NCBI GenBank assembly: GCA_963930655.1
Contig: OZ005613.1
Location: 11,416,501-11,480,500 of the forward strand
Origin: Myrica gale
Taxonomy: Eukaryota; Streptophyta; Magnoliopsida; Fagales; Myricaceae
Direction of reading: 5' to 3'
Length of the DNA stretch: 64,000 nt
The translations under genes were made by a program, and so were the position numbers. The notes below the pieces were generated by a model that did no database searches, had not been told where the DNA came from, and saw nothing but the letters and a program-made list of their open reading frames with translations. This document shows positions 22,898 to 34,036 of this stretch, in pieces (the stretch's first letter is position 1; each line of letters starts with the position of its first letter).

Positions 22898-23664
22898 AAA
22901 TATATATATAGGCAGTCTCCGCAAGAGCATTTGGCCTTTGTTCCCTTTTTTAGTCCGTGTAGTCCCTCATCACCACCCTTGGCCTAGTATGGACATGTTT
23001 CTTTCATGCTAGACTTTAGCAAGGTCGTGGTTCTACCAAGGTTAGAGAAACTAAGGGGCAAGTGGTGGTCCCTCCCCTAGAGGTGCATTGGCTTGGGAAG
23101 GAGTATTTGTGGCTGGCGTGGTTCTCTCGTTACTTAGTATTTCCCTTGACAAGGTAGAGAAGATCTTTGAAGAGTGGAAGGTTACTTGTGGAAGGCGTGG
23201 TTCTCACGTTGCTTAACCAACCTCCTCACGACGATCTAGGTTCATTGGTGAGTTTTTTGGGCACTTAGCTTGGTCGTGGTTCTCTTTAGCTATGATCTTC
23301 TCTTACCAAGGTTCCGCCTATTGGGTTCTTGGTCATCCTTGGGTGGCTTAGGCTTGCTTGTCTGTGAGTACTTGCTTGTGTAGAAGTATAAACTCCACAG
23401 GGGAAAGGCTTCAATGCCTCATTGTCTATCTAGTTTCTAGTGTCAGCCCAAACTAGCCTAGGCGTGTGGTTCTATTCCTCCACCTTTGCAACCATCCATC
23501 TTTATTTAATTTCTTTTCTTTTCCTGTTCTTTGGCTCGAATATATGAAAAGTACCTCAATGGGATGGCCAAACGAGCATTATCTTTGAGGCAAGTACTTA
23601 CCGCATGTAGTCACAAGGTTGCACTTGTGGACATTGGTTAGGGGCGTAGACTGGGGACCCTATC
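22898..23664 (+). repeat. Probable gypsy LTR
   Basis: Non-coding stretch ending GGGGACCCTATCAATTTTGGTGCTTTCATGAG. This is the kind of LTR end plus primer-site sequence seen in Tat-like gypsy elements. The left limit is set by the copia duplication and may not be the real LTR start. No second copy in the window. Confidence 0.45.
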
Positions 23665-23869
23665 AATTTTGGTGCTTTCATGAGGCTTTCGCTCAAGTGT
23701 TTCTTGTGGGGAGTGTTGATTCTAGGTACTAGGTTTGTATCGGTGGCATTGGGTTTTTTAGGATTCGACTTGATTCATTGGGTTGTGCTCTTAGAAGTCC
23801 AATTGGATTGGTGGAAAGTTGTGTGTGTGAGTTTGTAAGGAGTTCAGCTAGGTGGTTATCCTTGGGGAG

Positions 23870-25010
23870 GCCGAATTCTCTTTCTGTGTAGAAATCCATA
23901 TTTGGTCATTGAGGGCCGGGTTTGAGTGAGATTTTGGAGAGATTGGCTGGAAGCCCCCACCAAATCCCTAGAAGGCAGGGATGTCTCACCAAGAGCAGGG
24001 GAGAGACTCGCCGGTGCAAGGCTAAAAGAGTGAACCCTTACCTCGAGAATATCCCTCACCTCGAGATCCATCACCTCCATATGAACCCCATAGATAGGGC
24101 TAAACATAAGGGGCATATACTCAGAACCTGCAAACAATGAAGCAACAACAGGATCACAACATGCCCACGAGCAAAAGAAAGAAAATGAAGACTTACGGGC
24201 CAAAGGAACCTCACCTTCCTGCTCTTTAGTATTAGAAGCAACGGGAGGAGGTATCTTTCTCTTCTAGGAAGAGAAACATTAGGAAGAACCCTTGGCTTCA
24301 AGAGAATGCTTCCGTTTAGAAGGGGCATCACCCAAAGAAAGACGAGAACTACCTTTCTTGGACTCATCAAGCGGAGAACGGTCGCAGGAACCCTTCTTGA
24401 CCTTAGGAGAAGAACTCACCCTGCCGGAAGGTTTAAGTTGAGCATAGCCAAGAACATCGTCGACGTTTTCCTTAGTAAGAAGGGTGATCCAGTCTATAGA
24501 ACCAACATCAACAATGGTAATGACCCGCTCATCACAAATAAGGCTCAGGACCTCTCTCTTATGACACTCTAGAACAGAGCCAAACATCAAGCACAAGGAA
24601 GAGTCACTTTGTAAAGTCTCACCTCGAAAATGTTCTCATCCAATACCAGATATGAAGAAAAAAGCACATGACTCCCCTTATTATTATCAGGATAATGAGC
24701 AACCAAATAAGCCCCCAAGGGCGAAAGTACCAAAATTGTTAAGTATGTGAAGAACAAATGGTGGTATAAAATCACAAAAACTCCCACAAAGTCAGTTGAC
24801 TGACTTGCCCAAGATACATGGGCCACAATACAACACAACCTAACAAAATCCTCCAACTGTTGGGAACAATTTGAGTCGAAGAAAGACGAAAAGCCCTATA
24901 GATCTGACAAAAACTTAAGTGAAGAGGAAATCTTACCCCACATTTCAACAAAGCCTCGAAGAAGCACATCTCCCATGGTTCCATGGTATAATGCGTCTCT
25001 CTTGGAGATG
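23870..25010 (-). pseudogene. Antisense 'putative gypsy type transposon' ORF, broken
   Basis: On the minus strand, from about 25000 down, the reading gives FFEALLKCGVRFPLHLSF, SSTQIVPNSWRILLGCVVLW (about 24780-24980), then LGAYLVAHYPDNNKG and VLFSSYLVLDENIFEVRL (about 24600-24730). A Ser/Lys-rich low-complexity tail follows (SSPKVKKGS...SPLDESKKGSS, about 24290-24430). 'R-P-L-H-P-F ... l.P.qi.PNsWRiL' is the hallmark of the plant domain named putative gypsy type transposon. Several frames are needed, so it is decayed. The orientation is opposite to the LTR at 22898-23664; Tat-lineage gypsy elements are known to carry extra antisense ORFs, which would explain this. Confidence 0.6.
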
Positions 25011-26420
25011 GAAGGCAGAAATGAGTCTAAAACGGAAAATGGTACTCGGCATGAAAGGAGTTGAGGACCGTCTGCTTCATCTTCCTAGGGCCCCAACGGT
25101 CTTTGTGCCCCTCCGAAACCTTACCAGTACCACCATAAGACGTTCCAATATTAGCAATTGTATGAAGGCGAGAAAGCAGGTAGAAGATAGAAGATAGAAG
25201 GAAAGAAAGCAGGTGAGAAGGCAAGAAAGTGAGAGAACCAGAGAGCAGGAATGAAAGCTTGGAAAACAAGAAAAGGCGTATGAAAAATGCCCATGATAAC
25301 GACAGAAATTAAACGTGTGACTGAACAGTCGTGAGGAATTGCAAGGTCAACAATAAGATTAGTACGAAAGAAAGATGAAATTGTATGAAATCCAGGTACG
25401 AAACACGATGCGTCAAGGATTTTCTAAAAATCTTGAAACGGCATTCATCAGATGATGATCGTATGAATCGGAAGAGTTACACAATCTATAAAAAAAAGTC
25501 GGTAATCAAGCTAAATTACCGAAGTGCCCAATATCGTGGATGGTAAACGAAGCATTTTCTCAACAAAATTCGAAAACGTGTCAAAATAAACTCAAAAATG
25601 AAGCCACATTGATACCTAGTATACGCCCAAGAAGGCCACGATCAAACAAACATATCGGTAGCAACGTCTATAAAAGGATAGACATACAACCATGGATGAA
25701 AAAAGCAAAAAAGTGACTCCAACAAAATGGGCGAAGTTAATTAGCTCCCTTACCTTGCTCTCAATGTCCTCACCATCACTGCTAGCTATGTGGCAAAGCA
25801 AAATGTTGATGATTGGAAACAGTTTAAGGCGGTGTCTCGAGAGTTCTATCATGCAGCTTCAAATGATTTGTCCAACAAGAGGATGAATCTTGAAGACTAT
25901 TCAACCCCTTGGTTGCAACCGACATCTAGCATCGACTCAAACGACACTGCCAAGAAGTAAGGAATCCTCACAAAGTCCTCATAGAGGCAGCCCGACAACT
26001 CCGTGAAGGTGGGGCTACCCTCGAAGCCATCAACAAGCTGAGAGGAGTAGCTTCGAAAGGACACACAACAACCAGATAATCTGTTGAGGAATAAATGTTT
26101 CGTCAGCAAGCTCGAGATATGATCTAGAGCTTAAGGATGCAGCTCGGGAGAAAAACGAATGAGAGTGATGACAAATACAATGAAGGGCTGGCAAACACAC
26201 CACATTGGAAATGGAGGAATGATTTTCAGTGTGGAAAATTATATCCCATGTCCAACTGGCAACAATCCACCCTTCATGGCGGACCGCAGGAGAAAAGGCC
26301 AAAAAAGAGACCTTTGTAAAACATGTTATGTGAATAAGGTGTTCAAACATCTCAACGAATACAAGTTAAGGCAATGGTCCGGTTCAGATGTTTTCTTTCA
26401 TTTCGAGTGATTAATGAAAT
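25011..26420. other. Unassigned stretch, probably retroelement remnant
   Basis: No family could be assigned. A Lys/Arg/Glu-rich repeat (AGAAAGCAGGTGAGAAGGCA-like) lies near 25165-25270. A plus-strand reading near 25800-25920 gives VDDWKQFKAVSREFYHAAS and NKRMNLEDYSTPWLQP in one frame, which looks like coding remains of an element, but I do not recognise it. Confidence 0.3.
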
Positions 26421-26784
26421 TAACTTATAAGGAAATTAGCAATATGGTCACTAGGTTTATACCATGCTGACGATTTAGTTACTAGGTTTCATTTTTTTAG
26501 TTTATGGTCACTGATTCCATACCCGTGTGACGATTAGGTCCTTCCGTCCATATTTCATCAATCCATTTAACAAAAACCCATATCATGTCAGCCTTTAAAC
26601 ACGCCATTGCCAACAAATGTGAATCAGCGGCAAACTCACTCAATAATGAGAAATGCACCTTTTAATTTCTTCAAAACGGCAGACCGTATGTCTTCAAAAG
26701 GCCTTCTTTCTTCTCATATCACCCACCATCATCGAGCATAGCCTTATACACCATTCCTACGCTCCTTTTTCTGAGCTTCTATGT

Positions 26785-27075
26785 TGAATGCTGAAGTAAA
26801 TCCTCCAGCTCAAACTACTTTCTCCTCTCGAAAAAGACGAGCTTCCTTCGGTCCGTCACGTATAACGAGCAAACGGGAAAGGGTCTCGATCCACATAGCC
26901 CTTCGTTCCCTAAAAAGGTTTTGTCCCCAAATTTCTTGAGAAAACCATCAAGTAGATGTTTGTATAACTCATTGCTAGTCAAGTTCAACTCCTTGAGAGT
27001 CCAAAGAGACAGAGAGGTCAAAAACCGGCTCTAAAAACACGTTGTTCTGTAACTGAAGCGTGAGGAGCCGATTCA
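26785..27075 (-). pseudogene. Captured LRR receptor-like kinase fragment (left arm)
   Basis: The minus strand gives the last LRR (LNRLLTLQLQNNVF, and LKELNLTSNELYKHLLDGFL), the post-LRR motif KKFGDKTFLGNEGLCGS, then directly the juxtamembrane DRRKLVFFERRK and FELEDLL, and a P-loop-like SVGMVYKAMLDDGG. The transmembrane exon that normally lies between LCGS and RRKLVFF is missing. The motif set is typical of inactive/atypical LRR receptor kinases of the PRK-like type. Stops within the kinase start make it non-functional. Confidence 0.75.
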
Positions 27076-27119
27076 AGTGGGACAACTCTGCATAGTCGGG
27101 TGAACGATTGCAGTTCCCT

Positions 27120-27317
27120 CCCACTCCTTCCGAATGGAATGAGTGGAAAGGTTATAACACATTTGCGTGGTGGAGACCAAACATAGAGAGGAAATAAAAG
27201 ACAAGCTGTAGTTAACAAAATGACCCACGATCTCTGCATATACACCCCCAACATCCTTATCCTCCCTGCACCGAATGCTTGTCCACACAACGTCTCTGAT
27301 GCATTTCTCATTCCCAA
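27120..27317 (-). pseudogene. Captured MATE (DETOXIFICATION) transporter fragment
   Basis: The minus strand reads GMRNASETLCGQAFGAGRI, then MLGVYMQRSWVILLTTACLL and FPLYVWSPP. This is the conserved early-membrane region of plant MATE efflux carriers ('G..saleTLCGQAfGAgq...lGvYmQRSwvil'). Only one exon-sized piece is present. It runs into the receptor-kinase fragment on one side. The parent family exports organic cations or metabolites across plasma or vacuolar membranes; this piece cannot. Confidence 0.82.
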
Positions 27318-27329
27318 CTGATTCCAACA

Positions 27330-28140
27330 AAAAAATAGAAAGAAGAAAAAAAAACAAAGTATCTTCAGATTTTGTATTCAAAATATTCAATGCTACTATG
27401 GCCTAGGAGTCATCAGATATTCAGTAATGGCGAATCACGACTATAAGCCATGACATCGTCTAGAGTCGCATTAAAACTTTTTAAGTGTTAATGATGGGTG
27501 GACTTCTGTGAAGCCAAAACCTTTGTTTCTACAGACTATGGACTACGGTGATACGCAGTGCTTTAGTGATTAATCCCTTTACTATTTGCTTAAAAAGGAA
27601 ATGGTTAGATAGTATACAAACAGAGACAAACGCCATGTCTTTTTTCTTTTTGTTTTCAACCAAAGTTAGGAGTAAGGTTGTGGTCTCTGGAATGCTAACC
27701 ACTACAACTACGACATTTTTCATTTGTACTTCATGAAGGCAATAGTAAAAGTGCTACCCCTACCCCCAACTTCACTTTCTCTATTCTCTTTTAAACAATT
27801 GATCCTTCTCGCACTTCTCACCACAGATGGACGTATTTAACATATGATGGAAAAGCTGAATCAAGATTTAAAATTTGACGGTGAAACAACTAAGGAAGGA
27901 AACATTATGATGACACCAAAAGCAGGCCTGACGATGATGGAGTTTTTGATAGACACAGCGGCTTGCTCAATCTTTCTGATGAGACCAGCAAATGTGTGAA
28001 TTAGCGCACCCAATGATTACTAGCATATGGAGGTGAAAATTGTCAGGTCGGCGAGCTTCCATAGCGTCTGGACTCACTCCCAAACCTCAGCCAAAAAATG
28101 GCTTGTATCTTTAGAGTAGCTACATTGGTAGTGAGAACAA
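27330..28140. other. Central part of the MULE-like element, unassigned
   Basis: About 800 bp between the captured gene fragments, mostly intron-like AT-rich DNA. A short plus-strand reading at 27846-27990 has no family that I recognise. Confidence 0.35.
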
Positions 28141-28141
28141 A

Positions 28142-28330
28142 GTGTATGCAAACAAAGGAGGTGGAGATAGCAGCGAGGGGACTAAAGTCACGGACCGAAG
28201 CAAGCTTGTCTTTTTCGATAGGCGAAAGCAGTTTGAGCTAGAGGATTTATTCTGGGCTTCAGCTAAGATGCTCGAAAAATGGAGCTTAGGAACGGTGTAT
28301 AAGCTGGTGCTCAATGATGGGTGCGATACG
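28142..28330 (+). pseudogene. Captured LRR receptor-like kinase fragment (right arm)
   Basis: The plus strand reads GGGDSSEGTKVTDRSKLVFF, then DRRKQFELEDLFWASAKML and a glycine-loop remnant GTVYKLVLNDG. It is the same region of the same kind of gene as at 26785-27075, in the opposite orientation, so it belongs to the terminal inverted repeat. The ATP-binding glycine loop (normally GKGSxGTVYKAVL) is damaged, and nothing of the rest of the kinase is present. Confidence 0.75.
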
Positions 28331-28876
28331 TAAGCCGTAAAGGGAGTTTGAGAAGATGGTGCATGATTTTAGAAGAAAGAAGACCTTTTGAAGACATTAA
28401 ACAGTGCATTTTTCATATTTTGAGTGAGTTGGCTGTTGATTCACATTAGTTGGTGCTGATGTGTTTAAATGCTTACGTGGCATGGGATTCTATTAAATGG
28501 ATTGACGAAATATGGATTGAAGGACCCAATCGTTTAACGAGTATGGACTCAGTGACCATAAAGTAAAAAAAATGAAACCTAGTGACTAAATCGTCAGTGT
28601 GGTATAAACATAGTGACCATATTGCCAATTTTCCTAACTTTGATCTTATAAAAGTTATTTTTATGGGCTGCATGGTTTGAAATAAGATATCCCATTCCAA
28701 ATCAAATTAGAGGGCTACAATCCGATCAAATGATAAAATTGCCAAAATTAAACAGACAAGACAGTAGCTGCACATCACTAATGATGGGAACATAAACCAT
28801 ATTTGGTAACAACTGTCCAAATAAAAAACCGATATGGCATGCACATACTTGAATCGTCAGAAATCATAAAGCTACT

Positions 28877-29135
28877 GCATTAAATGCAACAAACTGACCA
28901 AGGCATGACGAAATGATGCACATCGGTTCCAACAGTTGCCGGGTGGCTGACATTGACCACATGTCATACCGAGACAATAATCAGCCGGTGCGTCAAGAGT
29001 TGGAGACTGTGGCATTAAATGTAACAAACTACCCAAAGCATGATGATATGATGCACATCGGTTTCAACAGTCACCAGGAGACTGACATTGACCACGTGTC
29101 ATCCCCTGACGATAATCAGCCAAAGCGTCAAGGTG
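28877..29135 (+). repeat. 135-bp tandem repeat, two copies, in frame
   Basis: Copies begin at 28877 and 29012 (GCATTAAATG(C/T)AACAAACT...). Both contain ATGATGCACATCGGTT(C/T)CAACAGT and CTGACATTGACCAC(A/G)TGTCAT. The period is a multiple of three, so the open stretch 28913-29203 repeats a 45-residue unit (MMHIGxNS...DIDHxS). Whether it is coding is unclear. Confidence 0.7.
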
Positions 29136-29234
29136 CAGATATAACTTTTGAAATGGAGGGACGACACACAATACATCGAAAGGTTTCTTTTTTTTTCAAA
29201 TAACTTTTGAAAAATAATCGTCAAAATATGCAGA

Positions 29235-29241
29235 TATAAAA
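29235..29241 (+). promoter_or_regulatory. Possible TATA box
   Basis: TATAAAA about 50 bp upstream of the ATG of the F-box-like reading at 29289. Sequence and spacing fit a plant core promoter; no functional evidence. Confidence 0.35.
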
Positions 29242-29288
29242 GGGGGGGGACCATCTCAACAGAAGAGGAGACAACCTAAGAGCCAAAA

Positions 29289-29964
29289 ATGCAACCATCG
29301 AAGCGAAACCCTAGCCAAAACCTGTCTGATGAACTCTGGGCTGAGGTAATAAGCTGGGTGATTTGTTATAACCCAAGAGAATGGGAAACCTTTCGTCGTA
29401 TATCGGACACTAAAGCTCGAAGATATACAACCTCTATACCCCCCGATAGAAGCACGGCTAGCTCTAAGCAACAGATGCAATGAGAGCTAAGATCCACGTG
29501 AACTCTTCATCCGAGGTAGTGCGAAGATGTGCTGGAGCGCAACAGTCGAAGAAGCGCTAAAAGAGGTCCACACCATGGCAAAGGGAGGAAACATGAGGGC
29601 TAAGTATCTCATCGCCTTGGCCTATCACCATCAAGGATGAGATGCAAGATAAAATGTCATTGTCATAATGGCAGAGCTTAGGGAACAACTAATGGCAGAG
29701 TAAATGGGAGTCGTACGTAACACTATTATAGATTGGACAACACCCAGATGGGGACGCACAAAGCTACATTAATACAGATTGAAATAAATAATAGAGTGTC
29801 CTAAGGAAGATTACTATAACATTCCTGAAGAAGCAGACCAACCAGTGTTGTTTGCAAAATGGTGGATTACCTACAGACGCTATTTCTATGACACCTGCTA
29901 TGCGAACGAGGAATTCTTTTATTGTGACATATGTTTAGGCTTTTCTGGAGATGTAATTGAATAG
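29289..29964 (+). pseudogene. F-box-like protein remnant (At2g35280-like type)
   Basis: The start gives NLSDELWAEVISWVICYNPREWETFRRI, an F-box-like helix pattern. After a frameshift near 29400 the reading is RLALSNRCNES*DPRELFIRGSAKMCW, then EEALKEVHTMAKGGNMRAKYLIALAYHHQG. This matches the layout of plant F-box proteins with a following Sel1/TPR-like repeat (nRC.esgnpealf.rG). A tail near 29860-29960 reads AKWWITYRRYFYD and CDICLGFSGD, a Cys-containing end. At least one frameshift and several stops. The family acts as a substrate adaptor of SCF ubiquitin ligases. The identification is from pattern, not close similarity. Confidence 0.45.
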
Positions 29965-29999
29965 ACAATTCCTCCTTTGACTGATATGTGATCATTAAT

Positions 30000-30560
30000 A
30001 AAAATTTAGTTCGTTAAACATTAGGTTCAATTTACGAAACCATCAACAAACATTCAAAACCCGATTCATAAATGAATCCGAAAATAAATCCATACAGCCC
30101 AAATCGATTTTGGCTGGATGAACATTATCATAAGCATGAAATGCCCAACAACGACACTGGGCCCATACCACGCCAGAACGAAGGAGAAATCACGACACAA
30201 GTCGAAGACAGTTATCAGGCAACTAATAATGTGTAACAGTCCCACGATCCCTTGAAAGGGGGAACGTGAGGACATGGAAAGAAGGCTATAAAAGCAAAAT
30301 GTAATCAAGAAGAAAGGTAGGTTATTACAGAAAAATTGAATAGAGAAATTAATATACCAAAGTACTGACTTAAGCATCGGAGGTGCCTTACCCCAATGTT
30401 CGGTGTCATTTTTGTTATTTTACAGAAGGAATTACGAAAAGATCACGAAGCATTTGTTCCGAAGTGTTGACCATCAATCAACTGATTCGTCAGTTATCAT
30501 CAAAATCGAGTTAGATAGCTCAAGGAGCAACCTTGGGCTAACACTAAGGAGGACTCCACA
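30000..30560 (+). repeat. LTR-like remnant
   Basis: Contains CTATAAAAG (about 30288) and, downstream, TGACTTAAGCATCGGAGGTGCCTTACCCC with CGGTGTC. This phrase is common near the transcript end of plant gypsy LTRs. No partner copy or duplication found, so the boundaries are rough. Confidence 0.4.
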
Positions 30561-31133
30561 CACTAATTTTAGAGTCCCTGGGTTGTCACTTCACAAGATA
30601 CACATCCCATCGAACATTCTATGAGTACATGTGCTATAAGTCATCACTTGCTTCATTATTTGGAGTGATGATCTGGTAACTTCCCATTGCAACCATGTGT
30701 ATCCCCAGGGATGAGCATGATCAAAATGTACGGCCGTCGAGCCAATGCCATTGGAGAAAATTGTTCCACCGTCAAAACCCATTCCCGAAGGATCCCTAAC
30801 TGTAATTTAGAAAGTTGTGATGACTGTCCATATTTAAATGTGTATATAGTGGATATTAATGGGGGAAAGTAATCAAACATAAATAGACATATGACAAGAA
30901 AGCTTGAAGGGTATAGCTTGCAAATAGGGCCAACTGACCCATAAAGTTTTATTGTAAATACTTTGTGCAAAGTTTGTTTAAATAAAATGTGAATATACAT
31001 ACTTGTCAATGTGTTAATAAGATTAAAACGCTTGTATATACGCATCTATGACAGCTAAAAAGAACTCCTGCATTTAGGGTTGTTATAGTAATGGAGGTTG
31101 CCAATCGTGAGGAGCTAGCAAAGGCTAACCGCA
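30561..31133. other. No gene recognised
   Basis: A short conserved-looking reading near 30720-30800 (plus: AVEPMPLEKIVPPSKPIPEG) may be a decayed exon, but I cannot assign it. Confidence 0.3.
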
Positions 31134-31141
31134 CGGGGAAG
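31134..31141. repeat. 8-bp target-site duplication of the hAT element (CGGGGAAG)
   Basis: The same 8 bp recur at 37380-37387 directly after the element. Eight bases is the hAT hallmark. Confidence 0.85.
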
Positions 31142-31299
31142 TAGGGGTGTACTTCTGACCCGACGGGTTGGATATTTCTTCTTCCGATTTCCAACCAGAC
31201 CCATATTCCGACAAGTGCATATTTTTCTAACCGACCCGCATTCCGACAATACATATTGTCCAACCCGACCTGATAACTCGGTTTAGAATTCGTTTGGGC

Positions 31300-32310
31300 C
31301 AAAAAAAATGGGATTAAATTCATTTTCTGGCCGGATTGATCCCAATTATCTTACTTTTTCATACGGCTTTTTTGGCCATGTTGTTTAAGATTTCTGGATG
31401 CTCATTAAAAACACTACTACTGCTTAGAATGCGTTAGTGAAACCGAAACATTCTATCTCCATATCTCTAAAACTCCAACAATTTTCAAAGTAACGTCCCA
31501 AAAAATTAAAAACCAAGTTTTACCCATAAATCAAAATAATAAAACACCAAGTTTATAAAGTTATGGAACAACTAAAATATAAACGGGCAGAAGTTCAAAG
31601 CAAGAGAAATAAATCTCTCTCATATGTCTTCCACTTCAGATTCAAAAAATGTAAGCCTTTTTCGTATCCATGTCAACTTCATTTTGGTCTAATGCTAATT
31701 GTCATGCGTACCTAGAAAAGCATCAAAGAACAAAAATGTTAACCCTTTGTTAGAATAACAAAAGACAAAATAGTTCAACGCTTTGTTAGAAAAATAAAAA
31801 ACCACCTTGTCAACACTAAAAGAAAGCATTTGTTACTGGCCAAAATTCCACAACAAAAAAAGCACCACCTAAGCAAGTAAAACCGCAAAAACACAAGCAT
31901 AAAAAAATATTCAGCAGTGAGCAACAAAGCAAAAGCACAATCAAAAAATAAAAACTCACAACTTCAAAAAGCCAGCAACAATCATTCGAAGTTAGCTTCA
32001 TAAATAAGAAAAATTCAGCACTAAATTGCTGGCCAAAAGTCCACAGCAAAAAAACAGCACCACGGCAAGGAAAATAACAAAAACACAAGAAAAATTTACT
32101 TTTTCAGCGGTAATCAAAATATTCTGTTGTAATCAACAAATAAAAAACACAAACAGAACATAAAAACCCACCATTTCAAAAAAGCAGCAACGATTATCCG
32201 TTTAGTCAGCGGTAAGCAAAATATTCTTCGAAGTTAGCTCTACAATAATTGAAGAATAAGACAAGTTAGAATAGGAAAGAAATGAAAGGTTATGTTTCAT
32301 TTTACGTTGA
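31300..32310. other. hAT internal non-coding region
   Basis: AT-rich, with a repeated CAGCAA / TGGCCAAAA(T/G)TCCACA(A/G)CAAAAAA-like block (about 31835-31870 and 32028-32062). No gene seen. Confidence 0.45.
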
Positions 32311-33211
32311 TATAAAATAGGGAAATTTGTTTTTTAGTCACTAGGTTTTACCCTCTTTTCGTTTTTAGTCCTGAAACTTATGGAGTCTAATTTGTAGTCC
32401 TTAATCTTTCCACACTTAAACAAATTAATCCATCCGTTACCTTCCGTCACACGCAGTAACGGAATCTTCGTACACGTCAGCAACTCCCTCCAAGTCAGCT
32501 TCAACTTTCCACGTCATACGTTTTTCATCACCTAAACGACACACAACACACTCAGATCTCATCCACTAAACTAACTAACTCAAACGCGGCGTTTAACTAT
32601 CCAATACAATTAAAAAAAGCTGCAAACCAGTAAGCTAAACGTTCACCGTAGCAGCAAAAACAGTATCGTGTCACTAAAAACGTCTGAACCAGTAAGCGGG
32701 AAGAGAAACAAACTGACCCAGAAAACGTAGTGAAGGAATCAAAATCAGTTAGACCATGAGAAATATCTGAAAACCATAAAAATCAAAGACGCAATAAATG
32801 GCAGTCTTAACCAAACGTTGGAAAAACTGGAAATTAATGCAACGGTGAATTCCTTTAATTGGGCTTTGGATGGTGAAATATGAAAGAGACCACGCAGAAA
32901 CCAAACAAGGAAGAAAACCCCAGAAGTACATTTTTATCCAAAAACCATCAAGGTTGCTTTCAAGTGGCGATGCTAATATAGTTCTGATAAATTATTTGAT
33001 CACATTTTTATGCACATCCTTGAATAAAATAATACCAAGCCAACATGCCGGTCCATTTTTAAAGGACCACCCCTTCTTTCACGACCTTCTCCATTTTCTC
33101 TCTTCCCATCTCTCTCTCTCCCTCCGTCAGCCATCTTGTATGTCCAAGAATTATCTTCGGCTGTGATCACCGGTAAAACCCGAAGCTATCCAGCATCTGC
33201 AGAACTCAGTC

Positions 33212-33912
33212 ATGGACGACAGGTTCATCAACCACCCCTTTGTCAGCACGGAGCAAGAAGAGAATGACAGAGTCCCAGGAGATGGTGATGAATCCCCTTC
33301 TTCCACCATCTTTAACGACATGAAGAACACTTCTGTTTCATCCCCAAGAAAAAGGTCAGTCATTTGAGATGAAACGCGTCCTGTTAGTGTTAGCTTCTAA
33401 ACCTTCAATTCTCACTCTGCACAATTCACAAGGATATGAATTCCGTAAGGCTCCCAGAGCAAAACAAGTGGAAAACAAAAGCAAAATGAAAAGAAAGAGA
33501 CGCTTAATTGTTTGAGGAATTTGTATGCGTAGTCTAACACAGAGCGTAACGGGATTTGTTCCCGTAGGCGTGCCATACAGAAAAGAGTAGTGTCAGTGCC
33601 AATCAAGGACGTAGAAGGGTCCCGCCTCAAGGGAGAGAGCAATACACCACCATCTGATTCTTGGGCTTGGAGGAAGTACGGTCAGAAACCAATCAAAGGA
33701 TCTTCATATCCCAGGTAACTGAACCAAAACCTGAGCCTCAGTTTTTCTTAATTCACACACTGTTCCGCGGCTCCTGCGGAGCAAGCGCTTATTGGGGACC
33801 GACAACTGGAGGTTAACCGAACGGTGCATGTTGGAAATTTGACAGGGGTTACTATCGGTGCAGTAGCTCGAAGGGCTGCCCTGCGAGAAAACAAGTAGAG
33901 AGGAGCCGTTGA
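33212..33912 (+). pseudogene. Captured WRKY (group IIe) gene, truncated, three spliceable exons
   Basis: Exons 33212-33354, 33568-33714 and 33846-33912 have GT/AG borders and join in frame to a 118-residue ORF. Exon 1 is acidic/Ser-rich, ending SPRKR. Exon 2 starts RAIQKRVVSVPIKDVEGSR and contains DSWAWRKYGQKPIKGSSYPR. Exon 3 gives GYYRCSSSKGCPARKQVERS, then a stop. The DNA-contact motif WRKYGQK and the first two zinc cysteines (C-X5-C) are present, but the H-X-H zinc ligands and last strand of the domain are lost. The intron between RKR and RAIQ, and the one in the WRKY domain at PR|GYY, match the family. WRKYs act in the nucleus on W-box DNA. If expressed, this peptide would probably not fold a full zinc domain. 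Confidence 0.88.
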
Positions 33913-34036
33913 TGGCGCACGACGAGTTCAAGTGGTTCAGCGACATGGAGAGGACGTCGTCCACAGTGCTCGAGAGCCCCATTTTTGCGGAGAGGAGTAC
34001 CGCAAGCGACTTTGACGTGGCGTGGCGACCTGTGCG
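33912..34036 (+). pseudogene. Second WRKY-derived piece, probable C-terminal exon
   Basis: Directly after the truncated WRKY ORF there is a reading DEFKWFSDMERTSSTVLES, then PIFAERSTASDFDVAW. It looks like the acidic tail of WRKY65/69-type proteins, so an internal deletion has joined the zinc-finger exon to the tail and shifted the frame. A run of 13-14 G follows (about 34039-34052). The assignment of this tail is inference. Confidence 0.45.

Larger units (their letters stand above)
26430..28634. mobile_element. MULE-like element carrying receptor-kinase and MATE gene pieces
   Basis: Long terminal inverted repeats: the left begins AGGAAATTAGCAATATGGTCACTAGG and the right end reverse-complements to GGAAAATTGGCAATATGGTCACTA. 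The arms match for about 430-450 bp and include part of a captured kinase gene. The 9-bp flanks TAACTTATA (26421-26429) and TAACTTTGA (28635-28643) match at 7 of 9 positions, a decayed Mutator-type duplication. No transposase is present. Gene fragments inside: LRR receptor kinase in both arms and a MATE transporter piece next to the left arm. Confidence 0.75.

Noticed and set aside
30066..30377. 103-residue minus-strand open reading
   Set aside because: Falls inside the LTR-like remnant, has no domain and an atypical hydrophobic composition.
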